NCBI GenBank assembly: GCA_025463785.1 | Contig: JAODBD010000014.1 | Coordinates: forward strand, 186,001-250,000 | Origin: Glaciihabitans sp. | GTDB lineage: Bacteria > Actinomycetota > Actinomycetes > Actinomycetales > Microbacteriaceae | Direction of reading: 5' to 3' | Length of the DNA: 64,000 nucleotides | Part shown: in pieces, positions 43,858 to 54,518 of the stretch | Layout of the letters: every line of letters starts with the position of its first letter | Position numbering within the stretch: the stretch's first letter is position 1 | Notes under the pieces: model-generated | Seen by the model: only the letters and a program-made list of their open reading frames with translations | Database searches by the model: none | Told to the model about the DNA's origin: nothing | Position numbers and translations under genes: made by a program

Positions 43858-44106
43858 ATGTGGACCAACGCGTTCTCAAACGAAGATATCGGCGAGCACA
43901 TTGTCGAGTTGCGTCGCGAACGTGGGCTCACTCAAGCACAGTTTGCCGAGCAGCTGGGCGTGAGTACCCCGACGGTCTCGAGCCTCGAGAGCGGCGGATC
44001 GGTGTCGTCTGCGCTGCTTGTGCGCGCAATCAACTTCCTGGGCGCCAGGATCGTCATCGTTCCCAAGTCGGCGCGCGTCGAAGTGCAGGAGCCGGCGAAT
44101 GGCTGA
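43858..44106 (+). CDS. hipB: HipB-like XRE-family antitoxin
   Basis: 82 residues, a single XRE helix-turn-helix (IGEHIVELRRERGLTQAQFAEQLGVSTPTVSSLESG). ATG 43858 is preceded by GGAGG. Its 3' end overlaps hipA by 8 bases. It binds HipA and represses the operon. Confidence 0.88.
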   Translation: MWTNAFSNEDIGEHIVELRRERGLTQAQFAEQLGVSTPTVSSLESGGSVSSALLVRAINFLGARIVIVPKSARVEVQEPANG

Positions 44107-45346
44107 GTCGATCGGGGTGTGGCTCGGCGAGCGCCACGTTGGAGCGCTGACTCTGACCACGCGCGGCGCCACGTTCGCGTTCAACGACGCCGTTGTCGCC
44201 TCGTCGCCGAGGGAGCCGCTGCTGTCGACATCCCTTCCGGTGCAAAGCGCCAGGTTTGACTCCGAGCGAACGCTCAACTGGTTCATTGGGCTGCTGCCCG
44301 AGGATCGCCGGCGGGAAGAGGTGTCGCGCCGGTTCAACCTTCAGAGCGGTTCCTATTTCGACATGCTCCGAGAAATTGGCTGGGAGTGCGCGGGCGCCGT
44401 CATCATCGCGCCCGAGAATCAGAGTCCGCACCGCGGCTTGCTCCGCCCGCTGACCGATGCAGACCTCGGCGAACGCCTCACTGCGCTGCCGGCGCATCCA
44501 TACGATGACGACGATTCCCTGAGAATCTCACTCGGCGGCTACCAGGCGAAGATGCTGGCCACTCGAACGGTCGACGGCTGGTTTCTGCCCACGGGCGGCG
44601 CCATCTCAACCCACATCCTGAAGCCGCAGCCCGCGCTGCAGTGGCCAGGGCTGATTCAGGGCGAAGCCTGGGCGATGACGGCGGCGGCCAGCGCGACTTC
44701 GACCGCCGATATCGAGTTGCTTGAGTTTGATGGCTCTCCGCAGACACTGGTTGTCACGCGCTTTGATCGCGAAATCGTGGACGGCACGCTGGTGCGCCTG
44801 CACCAGGAGGATGCCGCGCAGGCCATGGGCATTCACCCGGACAGGAAGTACGCGGGCAGACAGCCATCCGAGTCGGACCCGTCCCTGCTGAAGATCGCGC
44901 GCATCCTGGAGCGTTACGCAATCGACCCGGCCGCCGAGCGGCAACGGCTCCTTCGGCAGGTCGTCGTGAATGTCGCGGTCGGCAACACCGACGCGCACGC
45001 CAAGAACTACGGACTGCTTCACCCCTCGGATCAGACGGTCGCTCTCAGCCCGATGTATGACGTCGTGCCGGCCACGGTCGTCAATCCGGCCACGGCCGAC
45101 ATGGGCATGCGGGTCGGCGACGCGCTCGTCATCGATCGCGTGACACCGCAGAAGATCATCGACGAGGCGGTCAGCTGGGGGATGCGCGACAGGGATGCGG
45201 CTGCGACGATCGAGGCGACCCTGCTGGCATTGCGTGAAGGCGCCCACTCGGCGAGCGAGCGGTTTCCGAATACCCCCGTCGCGATCCCCCAGACGGTACA
45301 GGGCACAATTGAACGACTCTTGAACGAATTGGCAACCCATGACTGA
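44099..45346 (+). CDS. hipA: HipA-like kinase toxin
   Basis: 415 residues with the HipA N-terminal domain (GVWLGERHVGALTL) and kinase C-terminal domain. GGYQAKMLATR is the phosphorylatable-loop region, with Tyr in place of the usual Ser context; catalytic VVNVAVGNTDAHAKNY and metal-binding SPMYDVVPA are intact. It should phosphorylate a tRNA synthetase or similar target and cause dormancy unless bound by HipB. It overlaps the next gene by 8 bases. Confidence 0.9.
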   Translation: MAESIGVWLGERHVGALTLTTRGATFAFNDAVVASSPREPLLSTSLPVQSARFDSERTLNWFIGLLPEDRRREEVSRRFNLQSGSYFDMLREIGWECAGAVIIAPENQSPHRGLLRPLTDADLGERLTALPAHPYDDDDSLRISLGGYQAKMLATRTVDGWFLPTGGAISTHILKPQPALQWPGLIQGEAWAMTAAASATSTADIELLEFDGSPQTLVVTRFDREIVDGTLVRLHQEDAAQAMGIHPDRKYAGRQPSESDPSLLKIARILERYAIDPAAERQRLLRQVVVNVAVGNTDAHAKNYGLLHPSDQTVALSPMYDVVPATVVNPATADMGMRVGDALVIDRVTPQKIIDEAVSWGMRDRDAAATIEATLLALREGAHSASERFPNTPVAIPQTVQGTIERLLNELATHD

Positions 45347-46310
45347 TGACCCCAAAAATCGGCCCGTTTCGCGCACCCGGTTGGTTGTGGCGCTGCTCGT
45401 GGCACTCGTGTGCGGTGCGCTGGTCGCGCTGCAGTCACGCATTAACGGCGAACTGGGCGGCGAGTTGTCCGACGGGTTCGTCGCTGCCGTGATCTCGTTC
45501 GGCTCCGGGCTCGTGATTGTCTCGGTGGTTCTGGCTCTCTCCCGCGCCGGCCGAAGGGGCCTAATTACCGTGCGTGACGCGGTGCGCGCCCGCGAACTGC
45601 CGCGCTGGCATCTGCTTGGCGGCCTTGGCGGTGGTCTGTTCGTGCTGTCGCAGGGCGTGACAGTTGGCATCATCGGTGTCGCGCTCTTCACGGTTGCGGC
45701 CGTCGCAGGGCAAACGATTAGCGGGCTGGTCATCGACGCGCGAGGCATCGGCACGGTCGCACCGAAGCGCGTGACGGTCGCCAGGATCATCGGTTCGGTG
45801 GTCGCACTCGGCGCCGTCGGGATCTCCGTTGGCCCAGACCTGAGCGGCAACGTCCCGCTGTGGGTGGTCATCGCACCGTTTGTTGTCGGACTCGTGCTCG
45901 GACTGCAGCAAGCCCTCAACGGCCAGGTCAAGACGCTCGCGGATTCCGCCGTGACAGCGACCTTCTTCAACTTCGTGGCGGGCACGGCCCTGCTGCTCAT
46001 TTTCGCGATTGTGAACGTCTCGATTGCGGGATGGCCGCGTTCGTTCCCGACCAACCCGACGCTGTACATCGGCGGCCTGGTCGGCGTGGTCTTCATCGCC
46101 GGCTTCGCGGCGGTCATCCCGATCGTCGGTGTCCTGCTGCAGAGTCTCGCCGCGGTATCGGGTCAGTTGCTGATGTCGATGCTGCTTGCGGTGGTCGCTC
46201 CGACGAACACGACAGAGCTTGCGTGGACGACCGTGGTCGGCACCATCCTGACTCTCGTCGGCGTAGTGATCGCTTCCGTGCCATCGCGCAAGCGAGCTAC
46301 GGCGAGCTGA
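45339..46310 (+). CDS. DMT-family (YdcZ/DUF606-type) transporter
   Basis: 323 residues, about ten helices, two repeats of the DMT_YdcZ kind (VCGALVALQSRINGELGGEL and VLGLQQALNGQVKTLADS). Its start lies inside the hipA 3' end, so it is translated from the same mRNA. Substrate unknown. A link to persistence is not known for this family; the overlap may be incidental. Confidence 0.87.
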   Translation: MTDDPKNRPVSRTRLVVALLVALVCGALVALQSRINGELGGELSDGFVAAVISFGSGLVIVSVVLALSRAGRRGLITVRDAVRARELPRWHLLGGLGGGLFVLSQGVTVGIIGVALFTVAAVAGQTISGLVIDARGIGTVAPKRVTVARIIGSVVALGAVGISVGPDLSGNVPLWVVIAPFVVGLVLGLQQALNGQVKTLADSAVTATFFNFVAGTALLLIFAIVNVSIAGWPRSFPTNPTLYIGGLVGVVFIAGFAAVIPIVGVLLQSLAAVSGQLLMSMLLAVVAPTNTTELAWTTVVGTILTLVGVVIASVPSRKRATAS

Positions 46311-46316
46311 GCAGCT

Positions 46317-46844
46317 TTACAGCGAGCTGAGCGACTCCGCGGCGTCGAAGTTCTGCCGGGCATCCGGTTTCTGCGACTCCGTTTTGCCGCCGATGTAGAG
46401 CCAGCCGAGCAACTCCTCCGTGTCGCCCAGGCCGTGCATCCGTCGCACTGCCTCCGCGCGCGTATGCCCTCCCGAACGCCACATGACGCCCCATCCGGCG
46501 TCATCGAGCAGAAGCGACAGCAGGTGCGCGATGCCGGCAGCTGCGACATCCTGTTCCCACTCGTGCACCTTGAAGCTCGGCTTGTGAACCGCCACGATAG
46601 CAATCAGCAGGGATGCCCGAAGCGGCTTGGCCGCAAGCCTCTCGGCATCCTCCCCCGCGAGTCCGCTCGCGTCGACGAACGCTGCGCCCAGTCGCTCTCG
46701 GGCCTCCCCGCGCAGCTCGATCAGCCGCCAGGGGCGCAGCGACGCGTGATCTGCGGCACTCGCCGCTGCCTGGATGAGGGGTAAGAGTTCGTCGCGAGAC
46801 GGGGCGTCGGCGGTCACCCGAGGGTAGGACCGCCGACGCGTCAC
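46317..46844 (-). CDS. nitroreductase-family flavoprotein
   Basis: 175 residues. N-terminal APSRDELLPLIQAAASAADHASLRPWRLIELR and C-terminal MHGLGDTEELLGWLYIG fit the FMN-binding nitroreductase fold. It is shorter than NfsB, close to YdjA. It ends 6 bases from the convergent DMT gene. Confidence 0.82.
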   Translation of the reverse strand: MTRRRSYPRVTADAPSRDELLPLIQAAASAADHASLRPWRLIELRGEARERLGAAFVDASGLAGEDAERLAAKPLRASLLIAIVAVHKPSFKVHEWEQDVAAAGIAHLLSLLLDDAGWGVMWRSGGHTRAEAVRRMHGLGDTEELLGWLYIGGKTESQKPDARQNFDAAESLSSL

Positions 46845-46873
46845 CGCTTCGCGAAGACTCGCGTTGTCAGTGA

Positions 46874-47269
46874 TTAGTTCTGCTTGAAATCGAGCGAAAG
46901 CGAGTTCATGCAGTACCGGTCGCCCGTGGGCGTCTGGTACGCATCGTCGAACAGGTGGCCGAGGTGTGAACCACAGTTGGCGCAGACAACCTCGGTGCGG
47001 GTCATCCCGAGCTGCTTGTCTGTCTTCAACTCGACGGCGTCGGGGTTGACCGACTCGAAGAAGCTCGGCCAGCCGCTGCCGGAGTCGAACTTCGCGCCGC
47101 TCTTGAACAGTTCGGCCCCACAGGCAGCACAGGTGTAGGTGCCCTCACGGTGCTCGTCCAGCAGCGCACCAGACCACGGGCGCTCGGTCGCGGCCTCACG
47201 CAGGATCGAATACTTCGGCCCCAGCTCCTCGCGCCACTCCTGGTCGGACTTCGTTACGTTGTACGTCAT
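46874..47269 (-). CDS. msrB: peptide-methionine (R)-S-oxide reductase
   Basis: 131 residues, full MsrB domain. Two zinc-binding CxxC pairs (CAACGAELF and CANCGSHLGHLF), substrate motif SGSGWPSFF, and catalytic Cys in RYCMNSLSL. It repairs methionine-R-sulfoxide with thioredoxin. It lies 29 bases after the nitroreductase stop side and is divergent from DUF2332. Confidence 0.95.
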   Translation of the reverse strand: MTYNVTKSDQEWREELGPKYSILREAATERPWSGALLDEHREGTYTCAACGAELFKSGAKFDSGSGWPSFFESVNPDAVELKTDKQLGMTRTEVVCANCGSHLGHLFDDAYQTPTGDRYCMNSLSLDFKQN

Positions 47270-47340
47270 CTAAACCCTCCTTCAAGGGAATTCTTCTCAC
47301 CCTATTAAACTCACGACCATGCCGGAATGTTCCGTGAGTA

Positions 47341-48347
47341 TTGGCCGAAATCGTGGATGACGGAAACCTGATTTCGACGGCCGCCTGGTACCAGCGTTTC
47401 GCTGAGATCGAGGCGCGCGGCCAGTCCGCCTTCTACGAAGACTGGGCGCTCGGGGTTGCGACCGACGCCGACATCCTGAACCTGCTGCTGGAGCTTCCGC
47501 GCCCGAAACGGCAGCCGAACCTGCTGTTCGCCTGCGCCCGGCTTCTCGGCAGCCCCGTCGCCGCTTATGGCGAGTGGCGGGAGTGGCTCGTATCGAACTG
47601 GCCCGCGGTGCGCGCCGAAATGAGCGTGAGAGCAACCCAGACGAACGAGCCGAGACGCTGCGCGGTGCTTCTTCCGGCGCTCTCGCTCATCGGGGGCCCA
47701 TCGCGCTGCTCGAGGTTGGCGCATCCGCTGGTCTCTGTCTCTATCCCGACCGGTACAGCTACTCCTACGACAGCACGCGCATCGACCCGACCTCGGGTCC
47801 CAGCACCGTGCTGCTCGAGTGCGAGACAACGGGCGGGCCGCCGCTGCCGACAGCGTTGCCGCGCATCGTCTGGCGGGCCGGGCTCGACCTCAATCCGCTC
47901 GATGTCAGTGACGCCGCCGATGCCCTGTGGCTGGAGACTCTCATCTGGCCTGAGCAGACCGAGCGCCTGGCGCGCATCCGGGCGGCGATGGACATCGTTC
48001 GTAGCGAGCATCCCAGAATCGTGCAGGGGGATGCCCTGGTCGGCCTCCCGGCACTTGTCGCCGAAGTGCCGACCGGCGTCACCCTCGTGATCGTGACCTC
48101 CGCGGCAATCGTCTATCTTCCGCCAGACGTTCGGGCCACCTTCATCGATCTGGTCGGCTCACTCGACGCCCGGTGGATCTCGAATGAGGGGCGCGGCATC
48201 GTTCCGGCCGCTGCTGCCGCCGTGGGTGAAGCCGAGCCGCCGGAAGCGGGCCAATTCCTGCTTGCGCTCGACGGGCATCCCCTCGCCTGGGCTGGTCCGC
48301 ACGGGCAACGACTCGACTGGTTGCCGCAAATCGCACCGCAAACCTGA
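47341..48347 (+). pseudogene. DUF2332-family gene split by a frameshift
   Basis: The first part (WYQRFAEIEARGQSAFYEDWA to VRATQTNEPRRCAVLLPAL) and the second part (PIALLEVGASAGLCLYPDRY to the end) together make one full DUF2332 protein of about 335 residues, but they lie in different frames. The shift is at the G-run 47692-47696. It is either a real inactivating indel or a sequencing/assembly error in the homopolymer. Function of the family is unknown; it has a SAM-binding-like GASAG. Start uncertain (TTG 47341 or ATG 47356). Confidence 0.75.
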
Positions 48348-48425
48348 GGATCGACTCAGGATGGGCGTTGCACCCGAGCGCACATAGGTCGCGCCCCTAG
48401 GATTGCGGCCGACGAGAGTGGTGAC

Positions 48426-48758
48426 ATGTCAGCAGAACCCCGGCGGGATGACGCACCGGATGACTCGCTCAGCGACCGAGATCTCGCCCTCCTCGACTTC
48501 GAACGACGCTGGTGGCATCACGCGGGTGCCAAGGAAGCCGCAATACGTTCAGAGTTTTCACTGTCGGCAGCCCGCTATTATCAGTTGCTGAATGCAGTGA
48601 TCGATTTACCCGGCGCCCTGCGCCATGATCCAATGCTTGTCAAGCGTCTGCTTCGCGCGCGAGATGCGCGCACGCAGGCACGGGCGGCGCGAGCATTCAC
48701 ACGATCAGGCCCTGGCGGCGCAACAGACCGCCCACGCAGCGAGGAATCCACCGACTAG
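48426..48758 (+). CDS. DUF3263 domain-containing protein
   Basis: 110 residues with the DUF3263 helix-turn-helix-like core ALLDFERRWWHHAGAKEAAI then SAARYYQLLNAVID. Common in actinobacteria directly before a LytR_C-type protein, as here (2 bases apart). Probably DNA binding; role unknown. Confidence 0.88.
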   Translation: MSAEPRRDDAPDDSLSDRDLALLDFERRWWHHAGAKEAAIRSEFSLSAARYYQLLNAVIDLPGALRHDPMLVKRLLRARDARTQARAARAFTRSGPGGATDRPRSEESTD

Positions 48759-48760
48759 CT

Positions 48761-49312
48761 ATGGCGACTTATCCCTCGGACCAGTTCGATGATCTTCCCG
48801 ACGACCTCGAGCGCGTTGGCGCCCACCGCGGTCCCAAGGTCAAGGGTCGCGGCTGGATCGGGTTCGGCTGGGCCGTTCTCGCAACCGTGATCCTGACGGT
48901 CGCGGGCCTCTTCGTTCTGCAGGTGCTCGATGGCCAGATCAACTTCACCGGCACTCTGCCTCAGGCCAGCAACACCCCGTCGGTCAGCCCGACGCCGCAG
49001 ATTACGCCGATCACCGACCCCACGACCATCAAGTCGCGCAAGATCACGATCACCGTCCTCAACGGCACGGCACTTGTCGGCCTCCAGTCCAAAGCCGCAG
49101 CGACCCTGAAGGCCGCGCACTGGACGGTCGCCTCGACCGCACCTGCGTCGACTGCCACATTCAAGAAGACCGTCGTCTACTACTCGATTTCGACCAATAA
49201 GGATGTCGCGCTCGGCGTCGCGCAAGCCCTCGGATTCAAGACGGTACAGCTCACGGACGCGTACCAGGGTTCACCCATCACGGTCGTCCTCGGCACCGAC
49301 TACAAGGGCTGA
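48761..49312 (+). CDS. LytR C-terminal domain membrane protein
   Basis: 183 residues: cytoplasmic N-terminus, one transmembrane helix (about 33-55), Pro/Thr-rich linker, and an outer LytR_C domain (ITVLNGTALVGLQSKAAATL ... ITVVLGTDYKG). Cell-wall associated; no catalytic domain. Translated with DUF3263. Confidence 0.88.
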   Translation: MATYPSDQFDDLPDDLERVGAHRGPKVKGRGWIGFGWAVLATVILTVAGLFVLQVLDGQINFTGTLPQASNTPSVSPTPQITPITDPTTIKSRKITITVLNGTALVGLQSKAAATLKAAHWTVASTAPASTATFKKTVVYYSISTNKDVALGVAQALGFKTVQLTDAYQGSPITVVLGTDYKG

Positions 49313-49492
49313 CCAGCGCCGAAGTACCTGCGCCTGGCCGGTGAGCCGAATCTCGCGTGTTTCGGGCTTGTTTAATCATCGCGCTCGCACGATTAAATTG
49401 GCATAAGAACTGGTCACGGCTGGTATTCCCTCAGCTAATATCTGGGAACGGCGGCTTTATCGCCAACTGGTTTATGCAGCAGGGAGTACGAG

Positions 49493-49696
49493 ATGGCGAA
49501 CGGGACCGTGAAATGGTTCAACGCTGAAAAAGGCTACGGTTTCATCACCGTCGAGGGTGGCGGGCAGGACGTGTTCGTGCACTACTCCGCCATCGACATG
49601 GGCGGTTACAAGGTTCTCGAGGAGGGCCAGCAGGTAACTTTCGAGGTCGGAACGGGCGCCAAAGGCCCGCAGGCGGAGTCTGTGCGGCTCGCCTAG
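49493..49696 (+). CDS. cspA: cold-shock protein CspA
   Basis: 67 residues with RNP1 GYGFITV and RNP2 DVFVHY. An RNA chaperone. GGGAG precedes the start. The upstream 49313-49492 holds no gene and probably encodes the long 5' leader usual for csp mRNAs; it has the inverted repeat TTTAATC/GATTAAA around 49371. Confidence 0.95.
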   Translation: MANGTVKWFNAEKGYGFITVEGGGQDVFVHYSAIDMGGYKVLEEGQQVTFEVGTGAKGPQAESVRLA

Positions 49697-49709
49697 TTCC
49701 ACCAACGTA

Positions 49710-49804
49710 TCCGCCGAGGGCGGATCAACCTTCGAACATATCCGCTGAGGGGCGGCATATGGACGTTCCGCAGGCGCGGGAACATCCATATGCCGCCCCT
49801 CAGC
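49710..49804. terminator. two hairpins between cspA and groEL, one with a 26-bp stem
   Basis: TCCGCC-GAG-GGCGGA at 49710-49724, then a long inverted repeat with arms 49744-49769 and 49779-49804 that pair at 25 of 26 positions around a 9-base loop. Both share TATCCGC(C/T)GAGGG at their left flank. The long one is far larger than a normal terminator and may be a dispersed palindrome. Confidence 0.65.
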
Positions 49805-49827
49805 CGTTGCCGGGTGGAATGCGCCGT

Positions 49828-49854
49828 CTTGCACTCGATGGGGGGGAGTGCCAG
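49828..49854. promoter_or_regulatory. CIRCE element 1
   Basis: CTTGCACTC-N9-GAGTGCCAG, a degenerate CIRCE (consensus TTAGCACTC-N9-GAGTGCTAA). HrcA operator of groEL. Confidence 0.8.
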
Positions 49855-49860
49855 AATGGT

Positions 49861-49887
49861 TTGGCACTCGACGCTACCGAGTGCTAA
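49861..49887. promoter_or_regulatory. CIRCE element 2
   Basis: TTGGCACTC-N9-GAGTGCTAA, one base from the CIRCE consensus, 36 bases before the groEL ATG. Confidence 0.9.
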
Positions 49888-51552
<1,665 letters not shown>

Positions 51553-51557
51553 GCGCC

Positions 51558-51605
51558 AAATCGCAAACGGCGGTTCCCTTCTCGGGGAGCCGCCGTTTGC
51601 GATTT
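51558..51605 (+). terminator. groEL terminator
   Basis: A 21-bp stem (AAATCGCAAACGGCGGTTCCC paired with its near-perfect reverse, one G-U) beginning 6 bases after the groEL stop. Confidence 0.85.
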
Positions 51606-51658
51606 AATCTGACGGTGCGTTTTGCCCGGAGGGGCATCAGCCCGCGAGCGTCAACCCC

Positions 51659-51949
51659 TCAGTGGGCGAACAGCCGCACGTTGCTGGTCTCGGCCTCCGC
51701 GTACTGGGTGCCCGCCGCGCCGAGGGCCTGCCCGATCATCCCGAGCGCCTGCTCGACCCGTTGCTGGGTTGCTCGCCATTCGGTGATGACCCCCTGGAAC
51801 GCGGATGCTGCTGGCCCGCTCCAGGAACCCTCGAGGTTCACGAGCTGGCCGAGCAGCGAACCCGATTCACCCGAGATTCGTTCGATGGTCGCCCGAACTG
51901 TGCCGGTGGCCGCCAATACTGCTTCACTGTCTACCTGATATCGCGTCAT
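51659..51949 (-). CDS. WXG100-family protein
   Basis: 96 residues, two helices around the WSG motif (LEGSWSGPAASAFQ). A type VII secretion substrate-like protein. No Ess/Esx machinery nearby. It sits downstream of the kinase gene on the same strand. Confidence 0.85.
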   Translation of the reverse strand: MTRYQVDSEAVLAATGTVRATIERISGESGSLLGQLVNLEGSWSGPAASAFQGVITEWRATQQRVEQALGMIGQALGAAGTQYAEAETSNVRLFAH

Positions 51950-51989
51950 GTCTCGACGGTAGGCCGCGTCAGTGGGGCGAGGGCCGCGC

Positions 51990-53636
51990 TCAGGCGGATG
52001 CGGGGACTACCGCGTCCGCAGGCCCGTCGTGGAGGAGCGGAAGCCGCACCCGGAAGGTGGCGCCCCCTCCAGGAGTCTCCACGACATCCACGCTGCCCTT
52101 GTGTGAGGCAACGATCGAGGCGACGATGGCCAGCCCGAGCCCGCTGCCGCCCGTGTCGCGGTTGCGAGAGGTGTCGGCGCGCCAGAAACGCTGGAAGATT
52201 TTCTCGCGAAGCTGCGTCGGGATGCCCACGCCGTGATCGATGACGGCAATGATTGCAGAATTCCCCGGCTCGTCCACCGTGATCCCGATCTCGATCGGAC
52301 TGCCTTCCGGGGTGAACCGCATAGCGTTGCCCATCAGGTTTGTGATGACCTGGCGGATCTTGTTCTCCTCAGCAAGCACGGTTGCATCGACCGGGATCTT
52401 GCTCTCCTCGATAACGGGGTTGGCCGTGTGGTCGGCAGGCTTGCGCGGGCGTCGTGATCGCAGCAGCGCGAGGGTGGCACCCGCGAACGCGAAGGGTCGG
52501 GTCGCCGTCGAGACGGGTCGCACGACCGCGGGTATTGCGGCGGGCTCTGGCGCGGCGCTCGCAACAATGGCGCGAATGGGCTCGGTGACAACGACTGTGA
52601 CATGCCGATCGGGGGCGGAGGCCATGGCATCCAGTGCCGCGTCGTGCGCGAGTGGTACGAGGTCAACGGGTGCGAGGTTTAGCGGCTTGGCTTCATCGAT
52701 GCGGGCGAGTTCGAGGAGATCGCCGACTAGTTCAGCCATCCGGATCGCCTCTTTCTCGATGCGTTCCATTGCCTGCGAGATTTCGTCTGGCGTCTTGAGC
52801 GCGCCCATCCGGTAGAGCTCTGCGTAGCCGCGAACTGAGACGAGCGGGGTCCGCAGTTCGTGGCTGGCGTCGCCGACGAAACGGCGCATCTGCTGGAGCG
52901 TGCGCATCCGGTCGGCAAAGGATGCGTCGATGCGGCTCAGCATGGCGTTGAGCGATTCGTTGAGGCGCCCCACCTCTGTGTTGTGTGGCGCACGTTCGAG
53001 GCGCTGGCTGAAGTCGCCTGCGGCGAAGCGGGCGGCCGTCGCCTCAACCTCACGCAGCGGCGAGAAGGTCGACGTCACCAGCAATCGCGTCAGTGCGCCA
53101 CCGAGTACGACGACCGTCAGGGCGAAGAACAGGAAGATGAGCGCGAATCGCCCGACGGTGTCGTTCGTGACATACAGGTTTTCGCCTACGAGGATGGCAG
53201 CCACCGTTTGCCCGCCGACGGACTCGTCGACGAGCGGGGTGCCGAGGACGCTCCACTGCGTGGAGTGGAGCTTGTCCTCGATGGTGAAGGTGTGCCCCGC
53301 GATGATGTGCTGTGGCAGCGAACTCGCGTTTATGACGGGTTTCGTGCCACCGGATGCGTTCTCACACATCACACTGCCGTCGCTTCCAACCACGGCGTAG
53401 AAGTTGCCGCCTTCCAGCTTGACGCTGGGGTTGCAGGCAATCGTGATGGCGGCGCGCGCATCGGAGATGCCGTCCTTGAGCGACTGCTCAACGTTGCCAA
53501 GCAGGTATCCGCGCAGAAAGCTCATGGTGCCGACGCCGGCCACCAGGAGTCCGAGGGTCAGCAACATGACGGTTACACCCGTGATCTTGCTTCGCAGCGA
53601 AACGCCGTTCCACCACTCTGTGAGCTGCTCGTGCAT
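51990..53636 (-). CDS. sensor histidine kinase (TrcS/MprB-like)
   Basis: 548 residues. Two transmembrane helices (16-40 and 162-184) flank an extracytoplasmic sensor of about 120 residues; HAMP follows; the HisKA box DASHELRTPL places the phospho-acceptor at His259; ATPase N-box NLMGNAMRF and G-boxes DHGVGIP and GGSGLGLAI. Between the dimerisation helices and the N-box is an insertion of about 60 residues (354-415), Ala/Pro-rich with an RSRRPRK patch. Cognate regulator 12 bases upstream. Confidence 0.93.
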   Translation of the reverse strand: MHEQLTEWWNGVSLRSKITGVTVMLLTLGLLVAGVGTMSFLRGYLLGNVEQSLKDGISDARAAITIACNPSVKLEGGNFYAVVGSDGSVMCENASGGTKPVINASSLPQHIIAGHTFTIEDKLHSTQWSVLGTPLVDESVGGQTVAAILVGENLYVTNDTVGRFALIFLFFALTVVVLGGALTRLLVTSTFSPLREVEATAARFAAGDFSQRLERAPHNTEVGRLNESLNAMLSRIDASFADRMRTLQQMRRFVGDASHELRTPLVSVRGYAELYRMGALKTPDEISQAMERIEKEAIRMAELVGDLLELARIDEAKPLNLAPVDLVPLAHDAALDAMASAPDRHVTVVVTEPIRAIVASAAPEPAAIPAVVRPVSTATRPFAFAGATLALLRSRRPRKPADHTANPVIEESKIPVDATVLAEENKIRQVITNLMGNAMRFTPEGSPIEIGITVDEPGNSAIIAVIDHGVGIPTQLREKIFQRFWRADTSRNRDTGGSGLGLAIVASIVASHKGSVDVVETPGGGATFRVRLPLLHDGPADAVVPASA

Positions 53637-53648
53637 TAGGGGGTAAGG

Positions 53649-54341
53649 CTAGACCTTGGCTGCCCGAAGCATGTAACCGAAGCCGCGCTTGGTCTGGATG
53701 ATGGGCTCTTCGGAGTACTGGTCGAGCTTGCGGCGGAGGTAGGAAATGTAGCTCTCCACGATGCCGGCGTCGCCGTTGAAGTCGTATTCCCAGACATGGT
53801 CGAGGATCTGTGCTTTCGACAGCACGCGGTTCGGATTCAGCATGAGGTAGCGAAGCAGCTTGAACTCGGTGGGGCTCAGCTCGATCTGCTCGCTGCCCAC
53901 CGTGACCTCGTGCGTGTCCTGGTCCATGCTGAGTTCGCCAGCGCGGATGATCGCCTCTTCGTCGTCGTGCATCGTGCGACGCAGGATGGCCTTCAGGCGA
54001 GCAACAATCTCATCGAGGCTGAACGGCTTGGTGACGTAGTCGTCGCCGCCGACCGTGAGGCCGGTGATCTTGTCTTCGGTGTCGTCTTTCGCGGTGAGGA
54101 AAAGGATGGGCGCCGTGTATCCGGATGCCCGTAGCCGCTTGGTCACACCGAAGCCGTTCATGTCCGGCAACATGACATCGAGGATGATCAGGTCTGGTTC
54201 TTCTTCGAGAACTGCAGAGATGGCTCCTGCGCCGTTGCCGACTGCTCGAACCGCGAAGCCCGCAAAGCGGAGGCTCGTGGTGAGCAGGTCGCGAATGTTG
54301 GGTTCGTCATCGACGATCAGAATCTTGGGTCCGTCACTCAT
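53649..54341 (-). CDS. OmpR/PhoB-family response regulator (TrcR-like)
   Basis: 230 residues. Receiver with acidic pocket VDDEPN and phospho-Asp in IILDVMLPD, Lys in YVTKPFS; winged-helix output domain with IVESYISYLRRKLD and TKRGFGYML. ATG 54341 (MSDGPKILIVDDE) is the family start; a longer frame upstream is not conserved. Forms a pair with the downstream kinase. Confidence 0.95.
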   Translation of the reverse strand: MSDGPKILIVDDEPNIRDLLTTSLRFAGFAVRAVGNGAGAISAVLEEEPDLIILDVMLPDMNGFGVTKRLRASGYTAPILFLTAKDDTEDKITGLTVGGDDYVTKPFSLDEIVARLKAILRRTMHDDEEAIIRAGELSMDQDTHEVTVGSEQIELSPTEFKLLRYLMLNPNRVLSKAQILDHVWEYDFNGDAGIVESYISYLRRKLDQYSEEPIIQTKRGFGYMLRAAKV

Positions 54342-54518
54342 GCGCCAAGTATCTGCGTGTTTCCTGTGAGGTTTCTGAATGGTGTGTGGAGGCAGAATTT
54401 CGAACGAAGTGTAACGAGTCGATTTCTGAACTGAAATTTCCGGTTCTGCGAGCATTTCGGCCAGTAGAGTCTGCTGAACAAACTCGGCGCTGGCCTCGAT
54501 CGTTAGGAATGCCACACC

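Noticed and set aside
44606..46117. 503-codon minus frame opposite hipA and the DMT gene
   Set aside because: Thr/Ser/Pro/Arg-rich shadow across two identified genes.
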